The position numbers and the translations under genes were made by a program. Below are positions 34,454 through 44,368 of a stretch of 64,000 nt of DNA, piece by piece; the first letter of the stretch is position 1, and each line of letters opens with the position of its first letter. The stretch comes from Enterococcus devriesei (GTDB lineage Bacteria > Bacillota > Bacilli > Lactobacillales > Enterococcaceae). The notes under the pieces are model-generated. The model was not told where the DNA came from, ran no database searches, and worked only from the letters and a program-made list of their open reading frames with translations. Location of the stretch: assembly GCF_001885905.1 (NCBI RefSeq), contig NZ_JXKM01000004.1:62001-126000 (forward strand). The letters run 5' to 3'.

Positions 34454-34565
34454 ACCCATCCCTCCTTAGATTCTTAGTATAGCTTGATTCCACCCTCATT
34501 TCTCTCGAAAAATGGACAACTATTTTTTTCTGATTTATACTTTTCATACAAAGGAGCTGTCGTAA

Positions 34566-35675
34566 ATGAATCAACAAGAAGCCAATCGCCGAATGGAGGA
34601 GGAAATTCAATTTTTCCCTTGGTTCATCCAAAATTATTTCCGTAAAAAAAGCGGAGACCAATACTCTTCCATCACTTTGTATGAATATGCCAAAGAATAT
34701 CGACGCTTTTTAACTTGGCTGATTCAAGAAGGCTTTTCTTCAGCCACCGAATTGTCAGAAGTCACGCTAGCTGAATTCGCGGCGTTATGGCCGGAGGATT
34801 TGGAATTTTATAAAGCCCATTTAGTTAAAGCTCCGAAAATTTTAAAAGAATCCACCCAAAAACGCTTAGAAGAAAGTGAACAGTCTCTGCCCTTACGGCA
34901 AAATGCCACCGTTCAACGGGGTATCACCGCCGTCCGCTCACTTTTTAATTACTTAGCTGAAGCAGTTGATCGCACTACCGGCAAACCTTATCTTGAACAC
35001 AATATGATGCGAAAAGTCGCAAATGTCAAGGATAATAAAACCATGGCCGAGCGAGGTGCGGCCATTGAGAAGAAACTTTTTTTAGACGAAGAAGCGCTGG
35101 ATTTTCTTGATTTTGTTGAACATCGCTACCTGGAAACTCTTGAAAGTCGTCAAGCGATTACGGCTTTTAAAAAGAATCAAATCCGTGATTTGGCGATCAT
35201 CGGACTCTTTTTAGGAACGGGTATGCGCCTATCTGAATTAGTCAATATGAATGTCCAAGATTTAGATTTAGCCGCTGGGGAAGCTCGGGTCTATCGTAAA
35301 GGCGGAAAATGGGACATGGTTGTGATCTCTTCAGTTGCGATCGAGTTTTTGACAGAATACCTAGCTCAGCGTAATATTCTTTATCAGCCCGATGAAAATG
35401 AGCCTGCCTTATTTTTGACCCGTTATCGAGGCAAAGCCAAACGGATCGCCGGTGGAGCTGTCGAGGCCATGGTAGGGAAATATTCCGAAGCCTTCAAAAT
35501 CAAGATATCGCCCCATAAATTACGTCACTCGGTTGCGACCCAGTTGTACACGAAAACCAATTCTTTGGTCCAAGTCGCTGAACAATTAGGCCAATCAGGC
35601 ACTTCCGCTACAACGGTTTACACCCATATCGCTGGCAAGAAAAAACGAGATGCCATGAATGATTTGTGGACGTGA
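34566..35675 (+). CDS. XerS-like tyrosine recombinase (copy 2)
   Basis: 369 residues, the same architecture as the gene at 19599, including TLYEYAKEYRRFLTWLIQEG, and the identical RLSELVN, LRHSV and GTSAT blocks. Catalytic Arg221, His317-x-x-Arg320 and Tyr352 are present. The N-terminus and central part have diverged, so this is an old paralogue rather than a recent duplication. AAAGGAG stands nine bases before the ATG. It may act on another site or belong to a former element. Which copy is the housekeeping XerS cannot be told from here. Confidence 0.83.
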   Translation: MNQQEANRRMEEEIQFFPWFIQNYFRKKSGDQYSSITLYEYAKEYRRFLTWLIQEGFSSATELSEVTLAEFAALWPEDLEFYKAHLVKAPKILKESTQKRLEESEQSLPLRQNATVQRGITAVRSLFNYLAEAVDRTTGKPYLEHNMMRKVANVKDNKTMAERGAAIEKKLFLDEEALDFLDFVEHRYLETLESRQAITAFKKNQIRDLAIIGLFLGTGMRLSELVNMNVQDLDLAAGEARVYRKGGKWDMVVISSVAIEFLTEYLAQRNILYQPDENEPALFLTRYRGKAKRIAGGAVEAMVGKYSEAFKIKISPHKLRHSVATQLYTKTNSLVQVAEQLGQSGTSATTVYTHIAGKKKRDAMNDLWT

Positions 35676-35690
35676 ATGTGCTTATTCCAT

Positions 35691-35736
35691 AAAAAAGACA
35701 AAGTAAGATCGTGAAGACCTTGCTTTGTCTTTTTTG
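35691..35736 (+). terminator. Terminator after second xerS-like gene
   Basis: AAAAAAGACAAAG faces CTTTGTCTTTTTT, with a partly paired interior. Confidence 0.88.
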
Positions 35737-35882
35737 GTTCGTATCAATGTTACAAGCTTATGGATTTCAATTTGTCTCTTTCAAACGAGCTATGACCGAT
35801 CAACTTGAGAAGAGTAGATATCTGCTTGGGTCCATTTAAAATCACCCTACCGAGTGCGATATAATACTGGGCAGCTTATTTT

Positions 35883-37043
35883 TTACGCCACACTCAACCG
35901 TTTCATCCTGAAATAAGTAACACCATCAAAAACGATTTTTAATACAAACATGACTCCTACAGTCAAGGCAATGTTGGCAAGGAATGAATGGAAGAAGAAG
36001 AGATTATCGCGACTCATCCAAAGCATGACTTTATCAATTGACATGGTGTTGATGGGAAACAGATAGAGAATTTTATTAGGGATACCTGCCAAAAAGACAT
36101 TGGTTAACACTTGCGGCAGAAAGAAGATTCCTAAAGAAATCGCTAATGCGCTAAATGGTGAGCCGCTCAAGCTTGAGATGAACATCGTGATTCCCGCAAT
36201 GAAAAGCAAACCGATCAAATGAAAAGCTAGCCCAAACAAATAAGCTTGCAAATTCGTCCAGCCTAATGGAAAATCAAAAATCTTCCAGTCCAGATTGGCT
36301 TGCACACTGACGTCCCAACCACTGAATCCATAATAACTGCCAAAGACTACCAAAATAATTCCCTGCACCATTAAAAACGTTCCGATTGTTAACAGAGTTC
36401 CTACTAAAAGCTTCGAAGAAATCATTTTCGTCCGCCCATATCTCGTCGAAAGAAGCAGTGGTAGAATATTTTTAGTCGTATCATTGGCAAAGAGCAAGGA
36501 ACAAAAAAGGATCACGAAAAGAGCGACAGGAATAAAGGCTCCGGCTGTGACTTTAAATAAATCAGACCAAGTCTTAAAGTTCCCGATCTTGATCGGAAAG
36601 TCCGTCTTTTTGAAGCCGACCTCTTTCATGGACAATAGATTGACCTGATCAATCGTGTAAGGCTCCTTTTTTTCTATTGCCTCCAACATTTTATTATAGA
36701 TATTTTCATTTCTGGAAGGGACGGTAAAAGTATCCACGACTGCCCATTGAAAATAATCAAAATAATCTCTTTTGGCCAGTGTTTTTTCCCGATAGATATC
36801 TAAGTAATCAGAAACAATCGTCTTTACTTTGCCATCAGTTAATTCTCCTTGATACTCCTTTGCAAAGTTCAGATTTCTTTCAATCGAACTGCGGCTGTCT
36901 AAGGATGAGTGACCGCCAGTCAGCTGAGAATTAAAGAACTGGATATAAAATAAGGCGAAAAGACTCATTAGAATGATGATTCCCGCACCAATAAATGATT
37001 TGTTTTTAAAAATTTTGATAAACTCAAATTTCAGGATTCCCAT
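35883..37043 (-). CDS. ABC transporter permease
   Basis: 386 residues, ABC-2 type: an N-terminal helix (about 18-35), an extracellular domain of about 130 residues, then five to six helices (from FIPVALFVILFCSLLFANDT). SSRYGR-like LLLSTRYGRTKMISSKLL after the second helix is typical of bacitracin/lantibiotic-type permeases. It overlaps the ATPase gene by one base and is the last gene of the sigma-factor operon. Confidence 0.85.
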   Translation of the reverse strand: MGILKFEFIKIFKNKSFIGAGIIILMSLFALFYIQFFNSQLTGGHSSLDSRSSIERNLNFAKEYQGELTDGKVKTIVSDYLDIYREKTLAKRDYFDYFQWAVVDTFTVPSRNENIYNKMLEAIEKKEPYTIDQVNLLSMKEVGFKKTDFPIKIGNFKTWSDLFKVTAGAFIPVALFVILFCSLLFANDTTKNILPLLLSTRYGRTKMISSKLLVGTLLTIGTFLMVQGIILVVFGSYYGFSGWDVSVQANLDWKIFDFPLGWTNLQAYLFGLAFHLIGLLFIAGITMFISSLSGSPFSALAISLGIFFLPQVLTNVFLAGIPNKILYLFPINTMSIDKVMLWMSRDNLFFFHSFLANIALTVGVMFVLKIVFDGVTYFRMKRLSVA

Positions 37044-37915
37044 TAATTCCCCTCCTCCTTACGAAAATAATAGAGGTATAGATCTTCCAAACTAGCTTGG
37101 ACCGCGATTGCATTTTCGGCTGGTTTTTCAGCTGAGATGATTCGTAAGACAACCTGATCTCCCTCGTATTTTTGATTGCTGATGGGATAGCTTCCGTAAA
37201 AGAAAGAGCTATCCGCTTGGGTCGTCTTGACTTCCCAGACACTAGCTTGGACATTCATTAATAACTTCTCAACGGTTCCCCGATCTTGGATCACGCCTTG
37301 ATTCAACACTAGTACCTCGTCCGAAATGTACTCCACATCAGAAACAATATGAGTCGATAGAAAAATGATTTTGTTTTCCGATAACGAGCTGATCAGATTT
37401 CGAAAGCGAACCCGTTCTTTCGGATCTAAGCCCACAGTTGGCTCATCAAGAATCAGGACCTCTGGATCGTTGATCAGTGCTTGAGCGATCCCTAAGCGCT
37501 GCTTCATTCCGCCAGAATATTTTTTGATTTTTTTGTTTTTTTCCGTTGCTAATCCCACTAAATCTAATAATTCTTGACATCTGCGCTGAGCAACTTTTCC
37601 TCTTAATCCTTTTAACGCTGCGATGTAAAGCATAAATTTCAGCCCTGAAAACTCCGCGTAGTAACTAAAATCTTGGGGCAAAAAACCGAGAATTGAGCGA
37701 AAGCTTTCGCTATTTACTGAAATATCCTGATCGTTATAGGTTATCTCTCCTTCATCCGGCTTGATCACACCACAGATCACTCTGAATAAGGTCGTCTTGC
37801 CAGATCCATTTGCCCCCAGTAAACCATACACGCCAGGAGTCAACGTCATATTGATAGTATCTAATGCTTTTTTTCCGTCAAAGCTTTTAGTGATCCCTTT
37901 AATTTTCAATTTCAT
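37043..37915 (-). CDS. ABC transporter ATP-binding protein
   Basis: 290 residues. Walker A GANGSGKTT, Q loop LPQDF, signature YSGGMKQRLGIAQ, Walker B VLILDEPTVGLD, H-loop LSTH. The C-terminal 70 residues form an extra domain ending in EDLYLYYF. Similar to BcrA/ABC-2 exporter ATPases. Starts 17 bp inside the end of the upstream membrane-protein gene and pairs with the permease that follows. Confidence 0.92.
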   Translation of the reverse strand: MKLKIKGITKSFDGKKALDTINMTLTPGVYGLLGANGSGKTTLFRVICGVIKPDEGEITYNDQDISVNSESFRSILGFLPQDFSYYAEFSGLKFMLYIAALKGLRGKVAQRRCQELLDLVGLATEKNKKIKKYSGGMKQRLGIAQALINDPEVLILDEPTVGLDPKERVRFRNLISSLSENKIIFLSTHIVSDVEYISDEVLVLNQGVIQDRGTVEKLLMNVQASVWEVKTTQADSSFFYGSYPISNQKYEGDQVVLRIISAEKPAENAIAVQASLEDLYLYYFRKEEGN

Positions 37916-38624
37916 AAAATGATCCCTCCCGTGTGATCGCCAGCATTTTTTTAATTAATCCGATTAATCCCATCAGTGTTAAACTGTAGACGATCCCCCA
38001 ATACAATAGCGGTACTTGATAAATATTAACCAGACTGGAAACGATGATCGCAGCTGCTACTAAAATCCCCGACGTACTCCACAGCACAATATTCGTTAGT
38101 CGATTCCTAAAGAGCGTAAAAACTGAAAACAATACAATACAAAAAACATTATATGGAGCTAGTAAAAACAACGCGAATTGAAAAAATGAACCGGAAAAAA
38201 AGTGTCCCGCTGCGAGAGCCAAAAAGAAAATAAATAGCAAATCAAAAATACCAAAAGCTAGTAGTTTCATCGCCGTATGCTGCTTTAAATCATATTTAAA
38301 AGTCTGTTCCAGTTCCCACATTCTGGTTGTATAGCTTTTAAAAACTTCATCTGCAAAAAAGATCGCTGAAAAAAGAACCAATCCAGTCAAGCCTTTCAGT
38401 AATAGCTCGAAGTCCATTCTTTTTGAGACCAAAAAGCCCAACGAAAGCCCTACTAAGACAAATTGCAAACACCATAATTTCCAGCTGATAAATCGTATCG
38501 AAGAAAAAAACAAACGACTATACGAAACTTGCTGAACTTGATTCTTCAACATTTGTTTGGTGCCTTGAATGATGATCTTTTCGCGATTTGAGTATTCATC
38601 CTTCGGTTTGATCTGTTTATTCAA
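37899..38624 (-). CDS. Polytopic membrane protein, candidate anti-sigma factor
   Basis: 241 residues: a cytosolic N-terminus of about 50 residues, then about six hydrophobic helices. It overlaps the sigma gene by 8 bp upstream and the ABC ATPase by 17 bp downstream. The layout fits a membrane anti-sigma factor or a transporter-linked sensor; there is no zinc-finger (ZAS) HxxxCxxC motif. The function is inferred only from position. Confidence 0.65.
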   Translation of the reverse strand: MNKQIKPKDEYSNREKIIIQGTKQMLKNQVQQVSYSRLFFSSIRFISWKLWCLQFVLVGLSLGFLVSKRMDFELLLKGLTGLVLFSAIFFADEVFKSYTTRMWELEQTFKYDLKQHTAMKLLAFGIFDLLFIFFLALAAGHFFSGSFFQFALFLLAPYNVFCIVLFSVFTLFRNRLTNIVLWSTSGILVAAAIIVSSLVNIYQVPLLYWGIVYSLTLMGLIGLIKKMLAITREGSFYEIEN

Positions 38625-39171
38625 AAGAAATGTCCTCCTTTTCCAGTTCTTGTTTCATTTTTACTAGGCCTTGATAGATTCGTGATTGGGTCGTCGCCAC
38701 ACTGGCATTGGTGATCTTGGCAATTTCCTTCACCTTCAACTCATGGTAGTACTTTAATATAACGGCTTCTCGTTGGTATTCTGGCAAATGATCCAATGCC
38801 TGCTGAATCATCTGAGCTTTTTCATCCAAGATCACCGGTTCATTGGTTTGGTCGTTTAGCAATAAATCATAGGCTTCATCAAAACTTGATTCATCTAATT
38901 TGTGCCGTTTGCTAAAGTTATTGCAAGTATTCACGGCCACTGTGTATAGGTAATTGAAAAAGCTGCCTGAGAACTGATAAGAATCAATCTTACTGATCAC
39001 TTTCATAAAGGTGTCTTGCGTCAGATCCTCTGCTAACACATGATTGCCAAAAAAGTGCCGCTTGCAATACTGATAAATTTGGTCATAATATTTCTCAACC
39101 AGCTGCTCCCATGCATCCACGTCTCCTCTTTTGATTCTTAAGATAATTAGATAATCTTTGATTCTTCTCAC
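38617..39171 (-). CDS. ECF-type RNA polymerase sigma factor
   Basis: 184 residues with sigma region 2 (DAWEQLVEKYYDQIYQYCKR then LAEDLTQDTFMKV) and region 4 (LPEYQREAVILKYYHELKVKEIA...SVATTQSRIYQGL). GTG 39171 is the likely start because region 2 needs the residues before the later candidates; the site is weak. A TATAAT lies at 39216-39221 (minus strand). First gene of a four-gene operon with a membrane protein and an ABC exporter, suggesting response to envelope attack. Confidence 0.88.
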   Translation of the reverse strand: MRRIKDYLIILRIKRGDVDAWEQLVEKYYDQIYQYCKRHFFGNHVLAEDLTQDTFMKVISKIDSYQFSGSFFNYLYTVAVNTCNNFSKRHKLDESSFDEAYDLLLNDQTNEPVILDEKAQMIQQALDHLPEYQREAVILKYYHELKVKEIAKITNASVATTQSRIYQGLVKMKQELEKEDISFE

Positions 39172-39643
39172 CCGCTTACTTTTTCAACTTTTTAAAACAT
39201 GCTAAAACTCACTCTATTATATGCTTAATTCTTTGTTGGTTTTCTTAAATACTCAAGAAAAACGGCAGAGAATATTCGTTGCATTTCTGGGTTACTCCTT
39301 TCTGAATTATTGGTTCTTTCACTATGGATTAACAACGGAAAGAAGAAAATCATTTAAAGATTAGAAAAATCTAATAATCAGATTTAATATTCTATTGCAC
39401 TTGTGGTTTGGCTTTTACTTAGCTAAGCACGAACAAATAGAAGGCTATTCGACGAAATCCATCGCCAAGCAACCTTCACTTCACCTTCTATTTTGATTTG
39501 GATGATTTTGCCGGAATCTATTCAGCTCCGTCAGATGTCCAGCCAGATAGAAGAACAATCTAAATAATGGAAAAATTTTGTTTCTATCAGTGACACAGTC
39601 ATCTTTTGGCAAATCTCTAAAGAAAAAATTGATAGGTGTGACG
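39172..39643. other. Intergenic region with an inverted repeat
   Basis: About 470 bases. Near the sigma gene is its probable -10. AAATAGAAGG (39435-39444) and CCTTCTATTT (39484-39493) form a 10-bp inverted repeat 39 bases apart, of unknown meaning. A short coding-like tail (FDLDDFAGIYSAPSD, about 39494-39570) has no start. No intact gene is seen. Confidence 0.3.
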
Positions 39644-40435
39644 TTAAATCCGCTCTATCTCCTTATATTCAGTAGGCGTCATTCCCATCTCCGCTTTAAA
39701 AACTTTCGCAAAGTAATTGCTATTACTAAAGCCAACAGCAGCGGCAGTCTCCGCTACACTTTTTCCTTGCCAGAGAAGCTCTAACGACTTTGATATTCGA
39801 TATTTTCGCAAATAAGCCATTGGTGGATAGTGATAGGCCTCTTCAAACAAACGGATTAACTTAAAAGTCGAAAGTTTAAATGGCTTTGCCAACATTTCTA
39901 AGCTTATATCTTCAGAAAAATGATTTTCTAAATAGTTTTTGAGCTCTTTGGCTAACGGATTTTGCTCGACCTTCAGCAGCTGCATCTCTTGTTTTAAAGC
40001 CAAGAAAAAATCAAAGGTCAGTCGTGCATTTTCCAGTAAAGAAAGGTCTGGCTGGTTTTGGAATTGTTCAAACAGTCCTTGCAGCTGCTGATAAAATTTA
40101 TCAGAGCTTTGTTGAAAGACCTGGCTTGGTGTCGGCAACCATTGACGAATAGTTGGTGAAAATTCAAGATATAAAAAGGACCAATCCGTGCCATAATAAG
40201 CAAATTTTCCAGGAGTCTCAGCTAGAAAGAAATCGCCCTTTTGTAACGTTTGCTTCTTTCCACTACTTAAAAAATACCCAGTCCCGGATAAAGTGTATTG
40301 CATGATGATTTGATGATCTTTTCGATTACTACTATCCCAGTAATATTCCTCACCGCCCTGACCTTTCCCTAAGCCTTTGATAAAAGGCAGATTTTGATGA
40401 TCCAAATAATAAAATTGAAGAAAGAAATCTTGCAA
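39644..40435 (-). CDS. AraC-family regulator of alpha-galactoside use
   Basis: 263 residues: an N-terminal cupin-type sensor (TLSGTGYFLSSGKKQTLQKGDFFLAETPG) and C-terminal double HTH ending AETAAAVGFSNSNYFAKVFKAEMGMTPTEYK. It is divergent from, and 89 bases away from, the alpha-galactosidase gene, so it probably activates that gene in response to melibiose, raffinose or a product. GGAGG-like site (TCTGGAGGG) precedes the ATG. Confidence 0.87.
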   Translation of the reverse strand: MQDFFLQFYYLDHQNLPFIKGLGKGQGGEEYYWDSSNRKDHQIIMQYTLSGTGYFLSSGKKQTLQKGDFFLAETPGKFAYYGTDWSFLYLEFSPTIRQWLPTPSQVFQQSSDKFYQQLQGLFEQFQNQPDLSLLENARLTFDFFLALKQEMQLLKVEQNPLAKELKNYLENHFSEDISLEMLAKPFKLSTFKLIRLFEEAYHYPPMAYLRKYRISKSLELLWQGKSVAETAAAVGFSNSNYFAKVFKAEMGMTPTEYKEIERI

Positions 40436-40524
40436 TTTTTTACCCTCCAGAAAATTATTTTCTCTTGTGACGCTTCTTCTATTCCCTTATGCTTTTAGTA
40501 TAAAACAGGAGAGGATGAATAACC

Positions 40525-42696
40525 ATGCCTATTTCGTTTGATCAAAAGCAACAGTTTTTTCACTTGAAGAATCACGAAATTAGTTATGTAATAGGAATCG
40601 AAAAAGGGAAATATCTTACCCATCGCTATTTTGGAAAAGCTTTATCCAGCTATCATGGATGCAATGAATTGCAACGAATTGATCGTGGCTTTGCGACTAA
40701 TCCAATACCAGCGGATCGAACCTTTTCTTTGAACGCTCTTCCGATGGAAACAAGTACCCAAGGCAATGGAGATCATCGAATCGCGAATTATCAGATCCGT
40801 AATCAAAAAGGCCACAATGTAACTGATTTCCATTTTCAAGATTTTGATATCTATAACGGAAAAAAGGAACTGACTGGTCTACCTAGTGTCCGTTCAGCCA
40901 AGACAACAACCTTAGAAATTCGGCTAGTTGATTCTATCCAACAGTTGGAAATGATTTTGGTTTATAACTTATATGAGGACTTCCCTGTGATTACGCGAAG
41001 TGCCCGCTACCGAAACTTAAAGGATACACCCGTTTATTTAGAAAATGCCGGCTCGCTAATGCTGGATCTTCCTCGTTGGAATTTTGATCTGATTACTTTA
41101 AATGGCGCCCACACAAATGAAGCGACGCTGCATCGGCAAGCTTTACATCCGGGAATCCAGAAAATCGAAAGTTCTCGAGGCACCAGCAGTCCGCAGCATC
41201 AGCCATTTTTAGCCTTAGCAAATCCAGAAACAACCGAATTTACCGGTGAAGTTTTTGCTTTTCATTTTGTTTATAGCGGAAATTTCACCGCCCAAGTCGA
41301 AGTGGAACAATATGGCTCTAGCCGCGTTCAAATCGGGATTCAACCCGAAACCTTCGAATGGAAACTGACACAAGATCACTCCTTTCAAACACCGGAAGTT
41401 GTCATGAACTATAGTGAGGATGGCTTCAACGGAATGTCCCAAACTTTTCATCGTTTGTATCAGACATATTTGATTCCTGAACAATTCAGCCAACAGGAAC
41501 GACCGATTTTATTAAACACTTGGGAAGCCAATTATTTCGACCTTTCGGCTGAGGCGTTGCTAACCCAAGCACGACAAGCTAAAGAGCTTGGCATCGAGCT
41601 TTTTGTGTTGGACGACGGCTGGTTTGGCAAGCGGAATGATGATACCTCTTCTCTTGGAGATTGGTCAGAAAATCGAGAAAAGCTACCGCAAGGTCTCTCA
41701 AGTTTAGCACGAGAAATTCGCCAAATGGGCTTGAAATTCGGGATTTGGTTTGAACCGGAAATGGTTTCAAAAGAAAGTGAACTGTTCCGGCAACATCCCG
41801 ACTGGGCTCTTCACGTTTCCGACTACCCTATGACTGAAGGCCGCAGACAACTCGTCCTCGATCTTAGCCGAAAAGAAGTTCAAGATTATTTGATTGATCA
41901 GCTAGGAAAACAGCTAGCTAGCGGTCAAATTGATTATGTGAAATGGGATATGAATCGACATTTGACGGAGGTCGGCAACACTTTACTGCCTGCGGATCAG
42001 CAAAAAGAAAGCCATCATCGTTATGTTTTAGGTTTGTACCGCGTAATAAAGACGCTGACGGCTGACTTTCCGACCGTTTTATTTGAAAATTGTTCCAGCG
42101 GCGGCGGTCGCTTTGATCCTGGGATGATGGCTTATATGCCGCAAACTTGGACAAGCGACAACTCTGACGCTTTATGTCGAACGAAGATTCAATATGGCTA
42201 TAGCTATTTGTATCCGCCAATTATGATGGGCGCCCATGTATCTGACGTCCCGAATCATCAAGTCGGGCGGCTGACTCCCTTTTCTACTAGAAGCTGGATT
42301 GCTATGAGCGGAAATTTTGGATATGAATTGGATTTAATGAAACAGTCAGCAGACAATCTACGCTCAATGCAAGAGCAAATCAATTTTTACAAAGCGCATC
42401 GTCAGCTCTTACAATTCGGTGAATTTTATCGTTTGCAAGCCCCAGATACTCAATTTGCCAGTGCTTGGCTTTTCAAAAATGACCAAGAAGCCTTACTGAT
42501 TTATTCAAATGGCCTGGCCCAGCCTGCTGTTCCGATTCATTACTTAAAAACGGTTTATCTAGATTCAGACGCTATCTACCAAGACACTGAAACAGAGAAC
42601 TGTTATAGCGGTGCCGAATTAAATCAAGCGGGAATTCTGATTCCACGAATAAAACAAGATTTCGAAACCGCCCTTTATCATTGGAAAAAGCTCTAA
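40525..42696 (+). CDS. Alpha-galactosidase (GH36)
   Basis: 723 residues, the typical length of tetrameric GH36 enzymes (AgaA/MelA/RafA). Cytosolic: no signal peptide. Nucleophile Asp475 in YVKWDMNR and acid/base Asp545 in TWTSDNSDA; substrate loops LFVLDDGWFGKRNDD and ENCSSGGGRFDPGMM are visible. It releases galactose from melibiose and raffinose-type sugars. AGGAGAGG is eight bases before the ATG. No dedicated transporter or galactose pathway gene lies beside it; the sucrose genes nearby could use sucrose from raffinose. Confidence 0.94.
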   Translation: MPISFDQKQQFFHLKNHEISYVIGIEKGKYLTHRYFGKALSSYHGCNELQRIDRGFATNPIPADRTFSLNALPMETSTQGNGDHRIANYQIRNQKGHNVTDFHFQDFDIYNGKKELTGLPSVRSAKTTTLEIRLVDSIQQLEMILVYNLYEDFPVITRSARYRNLKDTPVYLENAGSLMLDLPRWNFDLITLNGAHTNEATLHRQALHPGIQKIESSRGTSSPQHQPFLALANPETTEFTGEVFAFHFVYSGNFTAQVEVEQYGSSRVQIGIQPETFEWKLTQDHSFQTPEVVMNYSEDGFNGMSQTFHRLYQTYLIPEQFSQQERPILLNTWEANYFDLSAEALLTQARQAKELGIELFVLDDGWFGKRNDDTSSLGDWSENREKLPQGLSSLAREIRQMGLKFGIWFEPEMVSKESELFRQHPDWALHVSDYPMTEGRRQLVLDLSRKEVQDYLIDQLGKQLASGQIDYVKWDMNRHLTEVGNTLLPADQQKESHHRYVLGLYRVIKTLTADFPTVLFENCSSGGGRFDPGMMAYMPQTWTSDNSDALCRTKIQYGYSYLYPPIMMGAHVSDVPNHQVGRLTPFSTRSWIAMSGNFGYELDLMKQSADNLRSMQEQINFYKAHRQLLQFGEFYRLQAPDTQFASAWLFKNDQEALLIYSNGLAQPAVPIHYLKTVYLDSDAIYQDTETENCYSGAELNQAGILIPRIKQDFETALYHWKKL

Positions 42697-42742
42697 AAAA
42701 AAAGCAAGCCCAGCATCAGGTGTTCGTCCTGATGCTGGACTT
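42695..42742 (-). terminator. Terminator of the scrA-glucosidase operon
   Basis: A perfect CCAGCATCAGG/CCTGATGCTGG stem; on the minus strand it is followed by GCTTGC and nine T. It also lies directly behind the alpha-galactosidase stop. Confidence 0.88.
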
Positions 42743-42751
42743 ATATTAGTT

Positions 42752-44368
42752 TTATTGTTTGATGATCGCGAATCCTTCATAAGGTAACAGCTGTTGACTT
42801 AGTTGTTGCTGATAATTGGAAATCAACCACTCACCTGAGCTTAAATCCGTTGCTAACTGATAGGTTTGGGTTTCAGCTGAAAAATTCACTACAACATACA
42901 ACTCTTCTCCTACTAACAGACGTTTATAAGCCAAAACCACAGGATTCCTAGTTTCAACGATCTCATAGCTGCCATCAATGATAATGGGCCGCTCTTTCCG
43001 TAATCGAACCAATTTTTGATACGTATAAAACAACGAATCGTGATCAGCTAAAGCTGCTTCAACATTGACCTCTTTCGAATCTGCTACCGGCAGCCACGGC
43101 GTTCCTGTCGTGAATCCAGCTTTTTTTGTGGCATCCCATTGCATCGGGTGGCGAGCATTATCTCGCCCTTTAGCATTGATCGAGTGCAACATCTCTTCTT
43201 TGCTATATCCTTGTTGACTCCGTTCATGATACATTCGGCGGCTTTCAATATCGTCTACCTCTGAAATAGCTGACACAGGATAATTGATCATGCCGATCTC
43301 TTCCCCTTGATAAATATAAGGCGTTCCTTGCATAAAATGCAGATAGATAGCCAGCATTTTGCCGCTTTTGACACGATATTCTTGGTCATTGCCCCAACGA
43401 GAGATGATTCGCGGTAAATCATGATTGTTCCAAAAAAGTGAATTCCAGCCTTGTCCGGCTAATTCTTGCTGCCATTTTGAGAAAACCTGATGCAATTCTT
43501 GTGGATCTAATGGTTTTAAGTCCCACTTTCGTTTCCCTAATTGTTTATCTAAATTGATATGTTCAAATTGAAAGACCATCGATAATTCATGGCGTTCTGG
43601 ACTAGAATACAGCTTGGCTACTTCGGGTGTTGCCCCCCAGGTTTCCCCAACGGTCACGACATCATAATTGCCAAAAGTAGCTTGCTGCATTTCTTGCAAG
43701 TACTCATGCAATTTGGGACCATTTTTCGTGATCTTTTCATCAGGAACTTTACCGATCAGATCGATCACATCTAGACGAAAACCACCGATCCCCTTCTCAA
43801 GCCAGAAGTTCATCATAGCCCAAATCGCTTGCCGTAGTTGTGGATTCTCCCAATTCAAATCTGGCTGTTTTTTAGAATGCAGATGGAAATAATACTGACC
43901 AAGTTGCGGTAAATAAGTCCACGCCGAACCCCCGAAATTGGATTGCAAATCATTCGGCGGCTGCGACTCAGTACCATCACGCCAGACATAATAATCATAA
44001 AAATTACTTGCCTTCCCTTTTTGCAAAATATCTTGGAACCATGGATGCTCATCTGAAGTATGGTTGACTACTAGATCCATAATTATTCGAATTTCACGCT
44101 TCTTTGCCTCAGCAATCAACTCATCCATGTCAGTCATCGTGCCAAACTCGGCACCAATTTTCTGATAATCGCTAATGTCATAGCCATTATCGTCATTAGG
44201 TGATTCATAAACCGGACTGAGCCAAAGAGCATCTATTCCCAAAAAGGCTAGATAATCTAGCCTTTGAGTGATTCCTTTCAGATCGCCTATCCCATCAGCA
44301 TTTGTATCTTGAAAGCTGCGGGGATAGACTTGGTAAATGACTGCCTTTTTCCACCAATTAGTTTCCAT
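42752..44368 (-). CDS. GH13 oligo-1,6-glucosidase / dextran glucosidase-like
   Basis: 538 residues, a GH13 alpha-glucosidase (DexB/MalL type). Conserved blocks are [24 protein letters not shown] (nucleophile Asp), [11 protein letters not shown] (acid/base Glu) and [14 protein letters not shown]. The HDLPR block favours oligo-1,6-glucosidase/DexB over trehalose-6-phosphate hydrolase, but specificity is uncertain. ATG 44368 lies within the end of scrA (11-bp overlap), so translation is coupled. It may process isomaltose-type or sucrose-isomer products imported by the PTS. Confidence 0.85.
   Translation of the reverse strand: METNWWKKAVIYQVYPRSFQDTNADGIGDLKGITQRLDYLAFLGIDALWLSPVYESPNDDNGYDISDYQKIGAEFGTMTDMDELIAEAKKREIRIIMDLVVNHTSDEHPWFQDILQKGKASNFYDYYVWRDGTESQPPNDLQSNFGGSAWTYLPQLGQYYFHLHSKKQPDLNWENPQLRQAIWAMMNFWLEKGIGGFRLDVIDLIGKVPDEKITKNGPKLHEYLQEMQQATFGNYDVVTVGETWGATPEVAKLYSSPERHELSMVFQFEHINLDKQLGKRKWDLKPLDPQELHQVFSKWQQELAGQGWNSLFWNNHDLPRIISRWGNDQEYRVKSGKMLAIYLHFMQGTPYIYQGEEIGMINYPVSAISEVDDIESRRMYHERSQQGYSKEEMLHSINAKGRDNARHPMQWDATKKAGFTTGTPWLPVADSKEVNVEAALADHDSLFYTYQKLVRLRKERPIIIDGSYEIVETRNPVVLAYKRLLVGEELYVVVNFSAETQTYQLATDLSSGEWLISNYQQQLSQQLLPYEGFAIIKQ

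Noticed and set aside
34484-34560. A difSL-like site upstream of the second xerS-like gene
   Set aside because: There is a loose CGAAAAA...TTTTTC resemblance, but I cannot recall the exact consensus well enough and the spacing does not fit clearly.
20742-34565. The segment between the two xerS-like genes as one integrative element
   Set aside because: No attachment repeats, no phage, relaxase or replication genes, and mostly ordinary metabolic genes with normal composition.
39435-39493. A 10-bp inverted repeat (AAATAGAAGG/CCTTCTATTT)
   Set aside because: The arms are 39 bases apart, there is no proper T tail and no gene depends on it; could be chance in AT-rich DNA.
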